The notes: generated from the letters alone by a model not told the origin. Positions 40,500 to 50,055 are shown, numbered from the stretch's first letter. The stretch: DNA of 56,020 nucleotides from Gemmatimonadota bacterium (GCA_020344015.1 CP070812.1:2813425-2869444), one strand, 5' to 3'. Made by a program: numbers and translations.

Positions 40500-41921
40500 G
40501 TGAAGAGTAAGATTGTAACGGTAGCAGCACTGGCCCTCTGCGTGGCTCTGAGCTGCCCGGCCGAGTTGGCCGCGCAGCGCGATGAGGCCCTCTCCAGGCT
40601 GAACGACTTGAGCCAGTACCTCGAGCAGTTGACGCGGCGGGTCAGCCCTGCGGTGGTCGCGATCATGGCCACGGGCTACACGCCGCTTCAGCAGGGTGAC
40701 CAGCCCGGTACGGGGCTGTTGACCCGGCGGCAGGTGGGTGGCTCGGGTGTGATCCTCGACCCGGAGGGCTACATCCTGACGAACCTGCACGTGGTTGAGG
40801 GCGCTGGCCGTATCCGGGTAAGGCTACCGATCCCTACCGGCGAGTCACCCGGCGAGTCGATACTCAAGCCGCAAGGAGTGATCGTAGGTGCGCGGATCGT
40901 CGGCTTCGACCGGGAGACCGACATGGCGGTGCTGAAAGTCGAGCAGACGGGCCTGCCGTATCTCGAGCTCGCCGACTCGGACGAAGTCATAACCGGCCAG
41001 CTCGTCTTCGCCTTCGGCAGCCCGCTCGGTCTCGAGAATACGGTCACGATGGGCATCGTGAGTGCGGTGGCCCGGCAACTGCGGCCGGAGGATCCGATGA
41101 TCTACATCCAGACCGACGCACCGATCAACCCGGGTAACAGCGGTGGGCCGTTGATCGATGCGGAGGGCAGGGTGGTAGGGATCAACACACTGATCCTCTC
41201 GCAGTCCGGCGGCAGCGAAGGGCTTGGATTCGCGGCGCCGAGCAACATCGTGCGCAACGTATTCCAGCAGATCAAGATGAATGGGTACGTGCGTCGCGGC
41301 ACGATCGGTGTTAATGCGCAGACTATAAGCCCGACGCTCGCCGAGGGGCTTGGGCTCGCCCGCGAGTGGGGAGTGGTGCTCGGCGATGTCTATCCGAGGA
41401 GCCCGGCCGAGCTGGCCGGCCTCCGGATCGGCGACATCGTCCTGTCGCTCGACGGCAAGGTGATGGAGAACGGCCGGCAGTTCGAAGTCAACATCTATCG
41501 CACGCCGGTGGGCGCGACCGTCAATCTCGAGGTGATGCGCGGAGGAGAGACGGTCAGAACTTCGGTGACGGTCCTTGAGCGTGAGGATGACCCGGGCCGC
41601 TTCTCGATCATGGTTTCGCCGGAGGAGAACCTGGTGCCGAAGCTCGGGATCCTGGGCGTCGGGCTCGATCAAAGGATCGCCGCGATGATTCCGGGACTGC
41701 GAGCCCGGCAGGGTGTGGTCGTCGCCGCGCGCTCGCCGGACGCCGTCTACGGCCGCGTAGCCTTGATGCCGGGCGACGTGATCTACTCAATCAACGGCGA
41801 GCCGATCACCAGGCTCGATCAATTGCGTTCGGTCCTCGGGAGCATCCAGGTGGGCGCACCGGTGGTCCTCCAGCTCGAGCGCCGGGGGCAGCTTCAATTC
41901 ATGGCGTTCGAGATGGAATAG
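40500..41921 (+). CDS. htrA: HtrA/Deg-type periplasmic serine protease
   Basis: A 473-residue protein, GTG start with AAGGAGAG upstream. Signal peptide to about ELAAQ. A trypsin-like domain holds the triad: LTNLHVVEG (His97), RETDMAVLKV (Asp141) and NPGNSGGPL (Ser214). Two PDZ domains follow: VLGDVYPRSPAELAGLRIGDIVLSLDG, and a second with GVVVAARSPDAVYGRVALMPGDVIYSINGEPI. This is the standard DegP/DegQ layout for degradation or chaperoning of misfolded envelope proteins. It lies between the DUF4136 lipoprotein and a small membrane protein. Confidence 0.93.
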   Translation: MKSKIVTVAALALCVALSCPAELAAQRDEALSRLNDLSQYLEQLTRRVSPAVVAIMATGYTPLQQGDQPGTGLLTRRQVGGSGVILDPEGYILTNLHVVEGAGRIRVRLPIPTGESPGESILKPQGVIVGARIVGFDRETDMAVLKVEQTGLPYLELADSDEVITGQLVFAFGSPLGLENTVTMGIVSAVARQLRPEDPMIYIQTDAPINPGNSGGPLIDAEGRVVGINTLILSQSGGSEGLGFAAPSNIVRNVFQQIKMNGYVRRGTIGVNAQTISPTLAEGLGLAREWGVVLGDVYPRSPAELAGLRIGDIVLSLDGKVMENGRQFEVNIYRTPVGATVNLEVMRGGETVRTSVTVLEREDDPGRFSIMVSPEENLVPKLGILGVGLDQRIAAMIPGLRARQGVVVAARSPDAVYGRVALMPGDVIYSINGEPITRLDQLRSVLGSIQVGAPVVLQLERRGQLQFMAFEME

Positions 41922-41947
41922 CGACCACTCAGGGCCAGGAGGTCAAG

Positions 41948-42511
41948 ATGGAACAGGTCAGCCTCGCTTCGTTGTGGTTACCGATCCTGCTCTCCGCGGT
42001 GATCGTGTTCCTCGCGGCGTTCATCGCCTGGACGGTGCTCCCACATCACCGCTCCGATTGGGTGCAGATCCCCGACGAGGACTCGCTGATGCAGACGATC
42101 CGCGACCTCGGGCTCGAACGTGGACAGTATGTGTTCCCGCACCAGATGACCGCTGAAGGTGCGAAGAAGGAGGATGCGAAGGAGAAGCTGAAGGAAGGGC
42201 CGCGCGGGTCGCTGATCGTCTGGGACGTGCCAAACATGGCGAGAAGCCTGGCCTTCTACTTCCTGTTCTGTTTGGGCGTCTCGTTCATGGTGGCCTACAT
42301 CGGCTATGCCGCCCGAATGCCGGCGGGCGAAGATCCCCTGCACGTCTTCCGTGTGTTGGGGACGGTGGCTTTCTTGGCCTATAGTGCCGCCGAGATCCCG
42401 CCCGCCATCTGGTTCGGTCACACCTGGAGCAGTGTCCTGAAGAGCGTAATCGACGGGCTCGTCTTCGGCTTGCTGACCGGCGGCGTGTTCGGGTGGTTGT
42501 GGCCTGCGTAG
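41948..42511 (+). CDS. Small membrane protein of unknown function
   Basis: A 187-residue protein. One N-terminal helix (WLPILLSAVIVFLAAFIAWTVL) is followed by LPHHRSDWVQIPDEDSLMQTI, then a soluble stretch with AKKEDAKEKLKEG, and three more helices (ARSLAFYFLFCLGVSFMVAYIGY; VFRVLGTVAFLAYSAAEIPPAIWFGHTW; VIDGLVFGLLTGGVFGWLW). The pattern recurs in several bacterial phyla as an unnamed membrane protein. No catalytic motif is visible. It is 26 bases after htrA with an AGGAGG ribosome binding site, so it is likely co-transcribed. Its stop codon lies inside the outer arm of the following palindromic element. Confidence 0.75.
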   Translation: MEQVSLASLWLPILLSAVIVFLAAFIAWTVLPHHRSDWVQIPDEDSLMQTIRDLGLERGQYVFPHQMTAEGAKKEDAKEKLKEGPRGSLIVWDVPNMARSLAFYFLFCLGVSFMVAYIGYAARMPAGEDPLHVFRVLGTVAFLAYSAAEIPPAIWFGHTWSSVLKSVIDGLVFGLLTGGVFGWLWPA

Positions 42512-42646
42512 TACGTCAGATGGGAGGAGTCGGGGGCCGTCTCGCTCCATGTCGCGCGGCTCGATTGCGGGAGGGGCGGCTTCGCCGCCCCGCGCTCCGA
42601 ATTACGCTCGACGGCCCCCGGGACTCCTCCCATCTCAACTACGCAG
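42504..42646. repeat. Palindromic element copy A1, arms reach into the upstream gene
   Basis: The core (42538-42613) matches the copy at 53676-53751 at 73 of 76 bases. The inner hairpin GGGGCGGC, TTC, GCCGCCCC is perfect. Outer arms 42518-42541 and 42610-42635 pair with only a 2-base bulge, and have no sequence in common with the arms of the 53.7 kb copy. Further out, CTGCGTAGT (42504-42512), which contains the upstream stop codon, pairs perfectly with ACTACGCAG (42638-42646). In the rest of the gap to 42838 I see nothing supported. Confidence 0.85.
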
Positions 42647-42838
42647 CGCCACCGCCGTAGCCTGCACGAAGCGTGGGCGCGAGCCGTCTGCAATCCATTC
42701 CCGGTGCCTCCCGCCAGCGCCAAACAACTCCGGCGACTCACTGGCGCGGCTGGGATCCGATCACTAGGATAGCCCTCTCCGACCTTCAAAAGCCTTTCGC
42801 GACTTCCGCGCTGTGCCGCGCCAACTGGAGGGACAGCC

Positions 42839-45800
42839 ATGAGCAGCACGCGTACTCTCATCCGCATAGTGCTTGGCCTGGTGATCGTCGCGCCGTTGGG
42901 GATACCAGACGGCGCGCGTGCTCAGGGCTATGACGAGGACCTGTTCAGCGCCCTCGAGTGGCGCTCGATCGGTCCGTTCCGGGGCGGCCGCGTGGTCGCG
43001 GTCGCCGGGGTCCCGAGCCAGCCCTATGTGTATTACATGGGCGCCACCGGCGGTGGCGTCTGGAAGACGGTGGACGGCGGGATGACCTGGCTGCCGGTCG
43101 CCGACGAGTACCTCGGCTCCGGCTCGATCGGCGGGATAGCCGTAGCGCCCTCCGACCCGAACGTGGTCTACGTGGGGACCGGCGAGACGTGTATCCGTGG
43201 CAACACGTCGCCGGGCGACGGCGTGTACAAATCGACCGACGCGGGCAAGACCTGGACGCACAGCGGCCTGCGCGACGGCGGTCAGATCGGCGAGGTCCGG
43301 GTCCACCCGACGAACCCGGACATCGTATACGCGGCGGTCCTCGGTCACGCTTTCGGCCCCAACGAGACCCGCGGTGTCTATCGCTCGGAGGACGGCGGTG
43401 CCACCTGGGAGCGGGTCCTCTATCGAGACGAAAAGACCGGCGCCGTCGACATCGTCCTCGACCCCAACAACCCGCGGATCATCTATGCCGCGCTCTGGCA
43501 AGCGCGACGCGTGCCCTGGGGCATGGAGAGCGGCGGCCCCGGCAGCGGATTGTTCAAGTCGACGGACGGTGGCGATAGCTGGACCGAGATCAGTCGTAAC
43601 AGCGGTCTTCCGGAGGGAACGCTGGGAAGGATCGGCATAGCCGTTTCGCCGGTGAACTCGGATCGCGTCTGGGCGATAGTCGAAGCGGATGACGGTGGCG
43701 TGTTCCGCAGCGACGACGACGGCGCGACGTGGCGCAGGGTCAACGAGGACCGTAGCCTACGCCAGCGGGCCTGGTACTACACCCACATCTACGCCGACCC
43801 GCAAAACGAGAACACCGTCTACGTGCTGAACACCGGCTTCTACCAGTCGACGGACGGCGGTCGCACTTACGAGCGCATCGGCACGCCTCACGGGGACAAC
43901 CACGACCTGTGGATCGACCCCAACAACGCGCTCCGCATGATCGAGGGGAACGACGGAGGCGCCAATGTCACCTACAACGGCGGTGTGACCTGGACACGGC
44001 AAGACAACCAGCCGACCGCCCAGTTCTACCACGTCACGACCACCGAGCATTTCCCTTATCACGTCTGCGGCGCGCAGCAGGACAACAGCACGTTGTGCAC
44101 GCCGAGCCGCACGACGGGCTTCGGGATCACCATGCAAGACTGGTACACGGTCGGTGGTTGCGAGAGCGGCTACATCGCGGTGCGACCCGACAACCCCGAC
44201 GTCTCCTACGCCGGCTGCTACGGCGGCCAGATCAGCCGCTACGACCGGGCGACCGACCAAAACCGTAGCATTCACGCCTGGCCTGATAACCCGATGGGCT
44301 GGGGCGCCGCAGACCTCAAGTACCGGTTCCAGTGGACCTTCCCCATCATGCTGTCGCCCTTCGATCCCGACGAGCTGTACATCACCGCGAATGTCGTCTT
44401 CCGCTCACAGAATGAGGGTCAGAGTTGGGAGGTCATTAGCCCCGATCTCACCCACAACGACAAGAGCAAACAGATCTCGTCCGGCGGCCCGATCACCAAG
44501 GACAACACCAGCGTCGAGTACTACGCCACCGTCTTCGCGCTCGTACCGTCGCAGCACGACCGCAACACGCTCTGGGCGGGCACCGACGATGGCCGTGTTT
44601 GGATCACCCGGGACGGTGGCGGCGCCTGGGACGAGATCACCCCGCGCGACATGCCCGAGTGGGGGCTGGTCAGCATCATCGAGGAGTCGCCTCACGAGCC
44701 CGGCGCCGCATACATCGCGGTCAATCGCTACAAGCTGGACGACTTCAGCCCCTACATCTTCAAGACCACAGACTACGGGAGAAGCTGGAGGACGATCGTC
44801 CGCGGCATCCCGGACGGCCATTTCATCCGCGCGGTGCGTGAGGACCCGGCGCGACGCGGCCTGCTCTACGCCGGCGGCGAGTTCGGCGTCTATGTCTCGT
44901 TCGACGACGGCGAGCGCTGGCAGAGTCTGCAGCTCAACCTGCCGGTCACACCTGTGCGTGACATGGTAGTTAAGGAGAACGACCTCGTGCTCGCCACGCA
45001 CGGCCGCTCTTTCTGGATACTCGACGACCTGACGCCGCTCCACCAGCTGAACGGCGAGGTCGCCGCTGCCGACGTCCATCTGTTCGAGCCGCGGCGGACC
45101 TACCGAATGGGCGGCGGCGGCTTCAGCGGCTTCGAGCCTGGGGTGGGGAACAACCCACCCGGCGGTGCTGTGGTATACTACTACTTCGCAAGCGAGCCAC
45201 AGGAGGAGGTCAAGCTCGCCTTTCTGGAGGCCGATAGTACTCTGATCCGGGAGTTCTCGAGCAAGTCCGGGGGTGACCGCGAGGAGGGCGACGTCTCGAT
45301 CGAGGCCGGTATGAACCGCTTCGTCTGGAACTTGCGCTACCCCGATGCCAGCAGCTTCCCCGGCATGATCATGTGGGCGGGCACGACGGTCGGCCCGCGT
45401 GCCGTGCCCGGCACCTACCAGGTGCGTTTGACCGTGGGCGACCGTGAGTTGACCGAGACGTTCGAGGTGGTGAAGGACCCGCGCATCGACGCGACGCAGG
45501 CGGACCTGCAGGAGCAGTTCGAACTCCTGATCCGCATTCGAGACCGAGTGAGTGAGGCGAACGATGCGGTCGCGCGGATCCGCGACGTCCGGGCCCAGAT
45601 CGACGCCGCGGTCGAGCGCGTCGAAGGCGAACCCTTCGCCGACGCGATCGAGGAGCAGGCGCACGAGATCAAGGAGGCGCTCTCCGGGGTCGAGAACGCG
45701 ATCTACCAGACCAAGAACCGCAGCCGGCAGGACCCGCTCAACTTCCCCATCAGGCTGAACAACAAGATCGCGGGCCTGACGGGCACCGTGTCGAGCGCGG

Positions 45801-45976
45801 ACGCGAAGCCGACGCAGCAGTCGTACGACGTGTTCGAGGATCTGTCGAGCCAGCTGCAGGTCCAGCTCGACCGCTTGGATGAGATCATCGCCACCGAGAT
45901 CCCGAGTTTCAACGCGGCGATGGCGGAACACTCTGTGCCTGCAGTCATCGTCCGGGAGATAGAGGGTAGTCAGTAG
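42839..45976 (+). CDS. Large secreted BNR/sortilin-type beta-propeller protein
   Basis: A 1045-residue protein with a signal peptide ending in ARAQG. Repeated BNR/Asp-box motifs (GGVWKTVDGGMTW, GVYKSTDAGKTW, GVYRSEDGGATW, GLFKSTDGGDSW, GVFRSDDDGATW, GFYQSTDGGRTY, RVWITRDGGGAW) show two beta-propellers of VPS10/sortilin type across residues about 30-720. A linker with VGDRELTETFEVVKDPRID (Ig-like) and a helical C-terminal region with coiled-coil character (ERVEGEPFADAIEEQAHEIKEAL) follow. Such proteins are abundant in Gemmatimonadota and Bacteroidota, often annotated as glycosyl hydrolases without proof. It is probably a surface or periplasmic binding protein. It stands alone. Confidence 0.9.
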   Translation: MSSTRTLIRIVLGLVIVAPLGIPDGARAQGYDEDLFSALEWRSIGPFRGGRVVAVAGVPSQPYVYYMGATGGGVWKTVDGGMTWLPVADEYLGSGSIGGIAVAPSDPNVVYVGTGETCIRGNTSPGDGVYKSTDAGKTWTHSGLRDGGQIGEVRVHPTNPDIVYAAVLGHAFGPNETRGVYRSEDGGATWERVLYRDEKTGAVDIVLDPNNPRIIYAALWQARRVPWGMESGGPGSGLFKSTDGGDSWTEISRNSGLPEGTLGRIGIAVSPVNSDRVWAIVEADDGGVFRSDDDGATWRRVNEDRSLRQRAWYYTHIYADPQNENTVYVLNTGFYQSTDGGRTYERIGTPHGDNHDLWIDPNNALRMIEGNDGGANVTYNGGVTWTRQDNQPTAQFYHVTTTEHFPYHVCGAQQDNSTLCTPSRTTGFGITMQDWYTVGGCESGYIAVRPDNPDVSYAGCYGGQISRYDRATDQNRSIHAWPDNPMGWGAADLKYRFQWTFPIMLSPFDPDELYITANVVFRSQNEGQSWEVISPDLTHNDKSKQISSGGPITKDNTSVEYYATVFALVPSQHDRNTLWAGTDDGRVWITRDGGGAWDEITPRDMPEWGLVSIIEESPHEPGAAYIAVNRYKLDDFSPYIFKTTDYGRSWRTIVRGIPDGHFIRAVREDPARRGLLYAGGEFGVYVSFDDGERWQSLQLNLPVTPVRDMVVKENDLVLATHGRSFWILDDLTPLHQLNGEVAAADVHLFEPRRTYRMGGGGFSGFEPGVGNNPPGGAVVYYYFASEPQEEVKLAFLEADSTLIREFSSKSGGDREEGDVSIEAGMNRFVWNLRYPDASSFPGMIMWAGTTVGPRAVPGTYQVRLTVGDRELTETFEVVKDPRIDATQADLQEQFELLIRIRDRVSEANDAVARIRDVRAQIDAAVERVEGEPFADAIEEQAHEIKEALSGVENAIYQTKNRSRQDPLNFPIRLNNKIAGLTGTVSSADAKPTQQSYDVFEDLSSQLQVQLDRLDEIIATEIPSFNAAMAEHSVPAVIVREIEGSQ

Positions 45977-46035
45977 CCTGTGGCCACCACACCACCCAAC
46001 TGGCTAGGTGCGACTAACTAGAACGAAGGCGGCAC

Positions 46036-46064
46036 TTGCTAATGCCCCGGACACTGAATAACGT
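46036..46064 (+). promoter_or_regulatory. Weak promoter candidate before kinase 3
   Basis: TTGCTA (46036-46041), 17 bases, TAACGT (46059-46064). Spacing is ideal but the -10 is poor. Confidence 0.3.
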
Positions 46065-46108
46065 GCGCCCACAGCGGGCCGCAGACTACTCTTGCAACAG
46101 AGCACCAG

Positions 46109-47392
46109 ATGTTTTCCGGCGACGTAAACTCGGCCGACTCGGCAAACATTCCGGAGGGCGGTGTGGAGCCTAACGACACGCCGGTGCCGGGCCGGGGTGA
46201 CGAGCTGGAGAGTCTAATCAAAGACGAGCTGGCGCCCGAGTTGGAGGTTGTCAGGCGCCTGGGGCGCGGCTCGATGGCATCCGTCTACCTTGCCCGCGAG
46301 CAGCAACTCAAGCGGTTGGTCGCTATCAAGGTGCTGTCGCCCAAGTTGGCGCGCGACGAGCGGGCACGTCTGCGGTTCGAGCGTGAGGCGCAGGCGGTCG
46401 CCGCACTCTCTCATCCCAACATCGTCGCGGTCCATCGGGTTGGCCGCCTGTCCAACGATCTCCCCTATTTCGTGATGCAGTATGTGAAAGGGAGGACGAT
46501 GGAGGAGCGCCTACAGGCTGAGGGCCCACTTCCGGTCGGTGATGCGCGAAATGCCATTATCCAGGTCGCTTCGGCGCTGGCAGCTGCCCATCAGAAAGGG
46601 ATCGTCCATCGCGACGTCCGACCCGAAAACGTGCTCTACGAGGCCGATTCGGGGCGGGCGCTGCTCACCGACTTCGGGATCGTGGCGATTCTCGCCAGTG
46701 CCGAGTCGGGCCAGGCGGCGCGTCTGACGAGAACCGGCGAACTAGTCGGTGACCCCGCTCACATGAGCCCCGAACAGCTCTCGGGTCACGACATCACCGA
46801 GTTCAGCGACGTCTATGCGTTGGGGCTGCTGGGTTACGAACTGGTGACCGGTCGCGGTCCCTACGATACGAAGTCGCGGCGCGAAGTGATTACCGCGCAC
46901 ATGCAGGGGGAGCCACGACGGCTCTCCGAACTACGCGGTGACGTGGAGTCGGATCTCGAAGATGTGCTAATGCGCTGCCTTGCCAAGGAACCCGAGCATC
47001 GCCCCCGCGCCGCCGACGTCGCCCGACGCCTCACCGCACCCGGCGAGGTGACTCCGATGCCGCCGCTGAAGGTGCCAGCGGAGGAGGGCGTCATGGCGAG
47101 CATCAAGGAGCGCCGCCTGCCGCAGATCATGATCGCCTTCGGAGCCGTTGCCTGGGGCGTCTTGGGGGTATTTGACCAGTTGGCCGACCGCGAGGTGCTT
47201 CCCGAGTTGGCATACCGGCTCGCTCTGGTTGCAGTCGTTACCGGGTTTCCCGCTGTGCTCACCGGCGCCTGGTTCCACGGCAAAAAGGGGAGGCAGAAAT
47301 TCGAGCCCGTCGAGTACTGGGTCTTTGGCGGCCTGGCGCTCATCTGGCTGGTCGTGAGCGGCTTCATCATCATCCAGTGGCGGCCCGGCTGA
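46109..47392 (+). CDS. Ser/Thr protein kinase with C-terminal membrane helices
   Basis: A 427-residue protein. The kinase domain comes first (residues about 46-310): GRGSMASVY, VAIKVL, IVHRDVRPEN (Arg in place of the usual Lys after the catalytic Asp-Val), LTDFGI and GDPAHMSPEQ. A linker and PVEYWVFGG follow, with three C-terminal helices (IMIAFGAVAWGVLGVFDQL, ALVAVVTGFPAVLTGAWF, VFGGLALIWLVVSGFIII). The order is reversed relative to the tandem kinases at 36-40 kb, so it belongs to another subfamily. No Shine-Dalgarno site is visible at ATG 46109. Confidence 0.9.
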   Translation: MFSGDVNSADSANIPEGGVEPNDTPVPGRGDELESLIKDELAPELEVVRRLGRGSMASVYLAREQQLKRLVAIKVLSPKLARDERARLRFEREAQAVAALSHPNIVAVHRVGRLSNDLPYFVMQYVKGRTMEERLQAEGPLPVGDARNAIIQVASALAAAHQKGIVHRDVRPENVLYEADSGRALLTDFGIVAILASAESGQAARLTRTGELVGDPAHMSPEQLSGHDITEFSDVYALGLLGYELVTGRGPYDTKSRREVITAHMQGEPRRLSELRGDVESDLEDVLMRCLAKEPEHRPRAADVARRLTAPGEVTPMPPLKVPAEEGVMASIKERRLPQIMIAFGAVAWGVLGVFDQLADREVLPELAYRLALVAVVTGFPAVLTGAWFHGKKGRQKFEPVEYWVFGGLALIWLVVSGFIIIQWRPG

Positions 47393-47397
47393 CTTCC

Positions 47398-48186
47398 CTA
47401 CCCGATGACCTCCCGCAGCGCTCTGTATATCGGGGGGTTCCCCGCCACGAACGCCCCCTGCTTCACCACGTCGTCCGACCCCGACAAGTCCGTAATAATT
47501 CCTCCCGCTTCGCGCAGGATCAACACACCCGCTGCCACGTCCCACGGCGCAAGGTGTAGTTCCCAAAAACCGTCAAGCCGGCCGCAGGCCAGGTCGCAGA
47601 GGTCGATGGCGGCCGAGCCGGTGCGCCGCACGCCGCTGGTTCGGGTCAGGATCGCCCTGAACTGAGGCAGGTACTCGTCCAGTAGCTCGGTCCTCTTGAA
47701 GGGAAAGCCGGTGCCGATCAGCGCATGCTTGAGCTCGGCGACTCGCGACACGCTGATCGGATGCCCGTCCTTCTCGGCCCCTTCGCCGCGCCGTGCCGTG
47801 AACGTCTCCCAGTGGCCGGTGTTGGTCACGACGGCTACGGCGGGCCCTTCGCTATCGACGGCGGCGATCGAGACTGAGTGGTAGGGATAGCCGTGCAGGT
47901 AGTTAGTTGTGCCGTCCAGCGGGTCGATGTACCAGGTGACCTCCGCCTGCTCCGGGGTCGGGCCGCCCCAATCGCTCTCTTCGGCAGCGATCGCGTGATC
48001 GGGGAACGCGCCGCGTAACTCCGCTACGACGGCTTCCTCAGCCGCGTGATCCACATCGCTTACCCAGTCGGCGTGACCCTTTTCGACCCAGGCGCTGGGG
48101 TCGATCGATCGCGAGCGGCGGTGGACCTCGGCGGCGGCGCTGGCCGCCGTTTGCGCGGCGTGGAGCAGGTCGTCGAGTGAGTTCAT
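47398..48186 (-). CDS. Inositol-monophosphatase-family phosphatase
   Basis: A 262-residue member of the FIG superfamily of Mg-dependent phosphatases. Metal-binding motifs: AAEES (first Glu), IDPLDGTTNYLHG (DPLDGT signature) and WDVAAGVLILREAGG (second signature). TGFPF and RRTGSAAIDLCDLACGRLDGFWE are also typical. Family members hydrolyse inositol phosphates, PAP or histidinol phosphate, so the exact substrate is uncertain. It is divergent from trpS across a 128-base region with strong hairpins. Its stop is 5 bases from that of the convergent kinase. Confidence 0.9.
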   Translation of the reverse strand: MNSLDDLLHAAQTAASAAAEVHRRSRSIDPSAWVEKGHADWVSDVDHAAEEAVVAELRGAFPDHAIAAEESDWGGPTPEQAEVTWYIDPLDGTTNYLHGYPYHSVSIAAVDSEGPAVAVVTNTGHWETFTARRGEGAEKDGHPISVSRVAELKHALIGTGFPFKRTELLDEYLPQFRAILTRTSGVRRTGSAAIDLCDLACGRLDGFWELHLAPWDVAAGVLILREAGGIITDLSGSDDVVKQGAFVAGNPPIYRALREVIG

Positions 48187-48218
48187 AACTTGATTATGTC
48201 GTTGTCGTACGGTAACTT

Positions 48219-48275
48219 ACTCGGCCGATGGGGGCCGAGTTAAGCGAGTCTCGGGCCTCCGAGTACCAAGACTCG
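48219..48275. other. Two inverted repeats between the divergent phosphatase and trpS genes
   Basis: ACTCGGCC (48219-48226) with GGCCGAGT (48233-48240) is a perfect 8-bp stem with a 6-base loop. CGAGTCT (48245-48251) with AGACTCG (48269-48275) is a perfect 7-bp inverted pair. They may be operator sites or, on the plus strand, part of a trpS leader. No T-box sequence was recognised. Confidence 0.45.
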
Positions 48276-48314
48276 ATATTCGGCATTCCGAGTTCATTAT
48301 TCAACGGGTGACGG

Positions 48315-49331
48315 ATGGCGAAGCCCAAGCCACGCATGTTCAGCGGCATACAGCCGTCGGGCGAACTGCACATCGGCAATTACCTCGGTGCGGTCAAGAA
48401 CTGGGTCGCGCTCCAGCACCAGTACGACGCCTTCTTCTGCATCGTCGACCTGCATGCCATCACACAGCCGTTCGAGCCCGAAGAGATGCCGCAGCAGATC
48501 TTTGATCTAGCGCTCGGACTGCTCGCCGCGGGGCTCGACCCGAGCAAGTGCACGATCTTCGTCCAGTCGGACGTCCCCGAGCATAGCGAACTGGCCTGGG
48601 TCTTCACCACGGTGACACCGTTGGGTGAGCTGAAACGCATGACCCAGTTCAAGGACAAGTCGTCGCGCCAGGAGTCGGTGCTGGCCGGTATTCTCAACTA
48701 CCCGATCCTGCAGGCTGCCGACATCCTGCTCTATCACGCCGAGGCGGTCCCGGTCGGCGAAGACCAGGTGCAGCACATCGAGCTGACCCGGCAGATCGCC
48801 AACAAGTGGAACGGTCGCTTCGGCGAGTACTTCCCGGAACCGCAGGCGGTCGTCGGCAAAGTTCGCCGGGTGCTCGGGCTCGATGGACAGGCCAAGATGT
48901 CGAAGTCGATCGGCAATACGATCGGCGTCCTAGAATCTCCCGACGAGATATGGGAGAAGCTCCGCCCGGCCATCACCGACCCACAGCGCAAGCGCCGCAA
49001 CGACCCGGGGAATCCGAACGTCTGCAATCTGTTCGCCCTGCATCGCCACTTTTCCAGCGAGGAGGACATCGCTTGGGCCGATGAGGGCTGCCGCACTGCA
49101 GGTATCGGCTGCATCGAGTGCAAGCGTCGCCTCAGCGAGAACATCATAGAAGAACTGCGGCCGATTCGTGAGCGGGCACTGGAGCTGCAGCAGCGACCTG
49201 AATACGTGATCGAGGTCCTTCGTAGCGGGGCGGAGCGTGCCAGTGCCGTCGCAGTCGATACGATAAGCGAGGTGCGCCGACGAATGGGGTTGCACTCGGC
49301 CACGGCGCCGGCGAAGAGCGAAGTCGAGTAA
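48315..49331 (+). CDS. trpS: Tryptophanyl-tRNA synthetase
   Basis: A 338-residue class I aminoacyl-tRNA synthetase that charges tRNA-Trp. SGIQPSGELHIGNYLGA carries the GxQPSG and HIGN (HIGH-type) signatures; AKMSKS is the KMSKS loop. FTTVTPLGELKRMTQFKDKS and ILNYPILQAADILLYHA are characteristic TrpS segments. Length is normal. It is followed after 13 bases by the MgtC-type gene and may head a plus-strand operon running to 53.6 kb, although only trpS among these genes is a core gene. Confidence 0.96.
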   Translation: MAKPKPRMFSGIQPSGELHIGNYLGAVKNWVALQHQYDAFFCIVDLHAITQPFEPEEMPQQIFDLALGLLAAGLDPSKCTIFVQSDVPEHSELAWVFTTVTPLGELKRMTQFKDKSSRQESVLAGILNYPILQAADILLYHAEAVPVGEDQVQHIELTRQIANKWNGRFGEYFPEPQAVVGKVRRVLGLDGQAKMSKSIGNTIGVLESPDEIWEKLRPAITDPQRKRRNDPGNPNVCNLFALHRHFSSEEDIAWADEGCRTAGIGCIECKRRLSENIIEELRPIRERALELQQRPEYVIEVLRSGAERASAVAVDTISEVRRRMGLHSATAPAKSEVE

Positions 49332-49344
49332 GAGGGCAGGAACA

Positions 49345-50025
49345 GTGGATTGGCTCGACCCCACCTGGATCGAAACGCTGAGGCTCGGCCTGCTCGGCAG
49401 ACTGGTCCTGGCTGCAGTCCTCGGCGGCATCGTTGGGCTCGAGCGCGAGCTCTCAGGCAAGCCGGCGGGTCTCAGGACCAACATGCTGATCTGCGTCGGC
49501 GCAACTCTCTTGATGGACGTCTCCCAGACGGTGGCGAACACCGCTACGGTCGGGCCCGCTGACCCGGGTCGCATCGCGGCACAGGTCGTCTCGGGGATCG
49601 GCTTCATCGGTGCCGGTACGATCCTGGTCGAGCGTGGTAGCGTGGTCGGTCTCACCACGGCGGCCACCCTCTGGGTCGTCGCCGCGATCGGCCTCGCTGT
49701 GGGCGCGCACGCCTACGTGGAGGCGCTGGGCACCACAGCGCTCGTTGCCCTGACCCTCATCTTCCTCGGCAGGATCGAGGGCTTCCTCTTCCGGCGCCGC
49801 ACCTCCGTCACCCTCGAGGTGACCACCGATCCCGACACCGATGTCCTCGAGCGCGTCGTCGCGCACATCGAGGGGCACGGGTTGCGCGCCAAGCCGGAGA
49901 AACTCGAGAAAGGGAGGGAGCGGTTCCGCGCCGCGTACGAGATCGTCGGCCGCGGCCGAGCCCGGGATGCAGCACTCCGCGAGCTGGCCGCGCTGGAGGG
50001 TGTAAGGAGGATTACGGTAACCTGA
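49345..50025 (+). CDS. MgtC/SapB-family membrane protein
   Basis: A 226-residue protein, GTG start. The N-terminal domain has four to five helices with the MgtC signatures VLGGIVGLERELSGKPAGLRTNML, GIGFIGAGTILVERGSVVGLTTAATLWVVAAIGLAVG. The C-terminal domain is a small ACT-like fold (SVTLEVTTDPDTDVLERVVAHIEGHG). Family members have been linked to growth in low magnesium and to membrane potential control. Here no Mg-responsive leader was seen. It lies 13 bases after trpS. Confidence 0.92.
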   Translation: MDWLDPTWIETLRLGLLGRLVLAAVLGGIVGLERELSGKPAGLRTNMLICVGATLLMDVSQTVANTATVGPADPGRIAAQVVSGIGFIGAGTILVERGSVVGLTTAATLWVVAAIGLAVGAHAYVEALGTTALVALTLIFLGRIEGFLFRRRTSVTLEVTTDPDTDVLERVVAHIEGHGLRAKPEKLEKGRERFRAAYEIVGRGRARDAALRELAALEGVRRITVT

Positions 50026-50055
50026 CACCCCTCAACACTGGACCGCCACCGGCGT

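Noticed and set aside
48219..48275. T-box riboswitch upstream of trpS
   Set aside because: No T-box consensus (TGGNACCGCG type) or terminator hairpin was found; only two simple inverted repeats are present.
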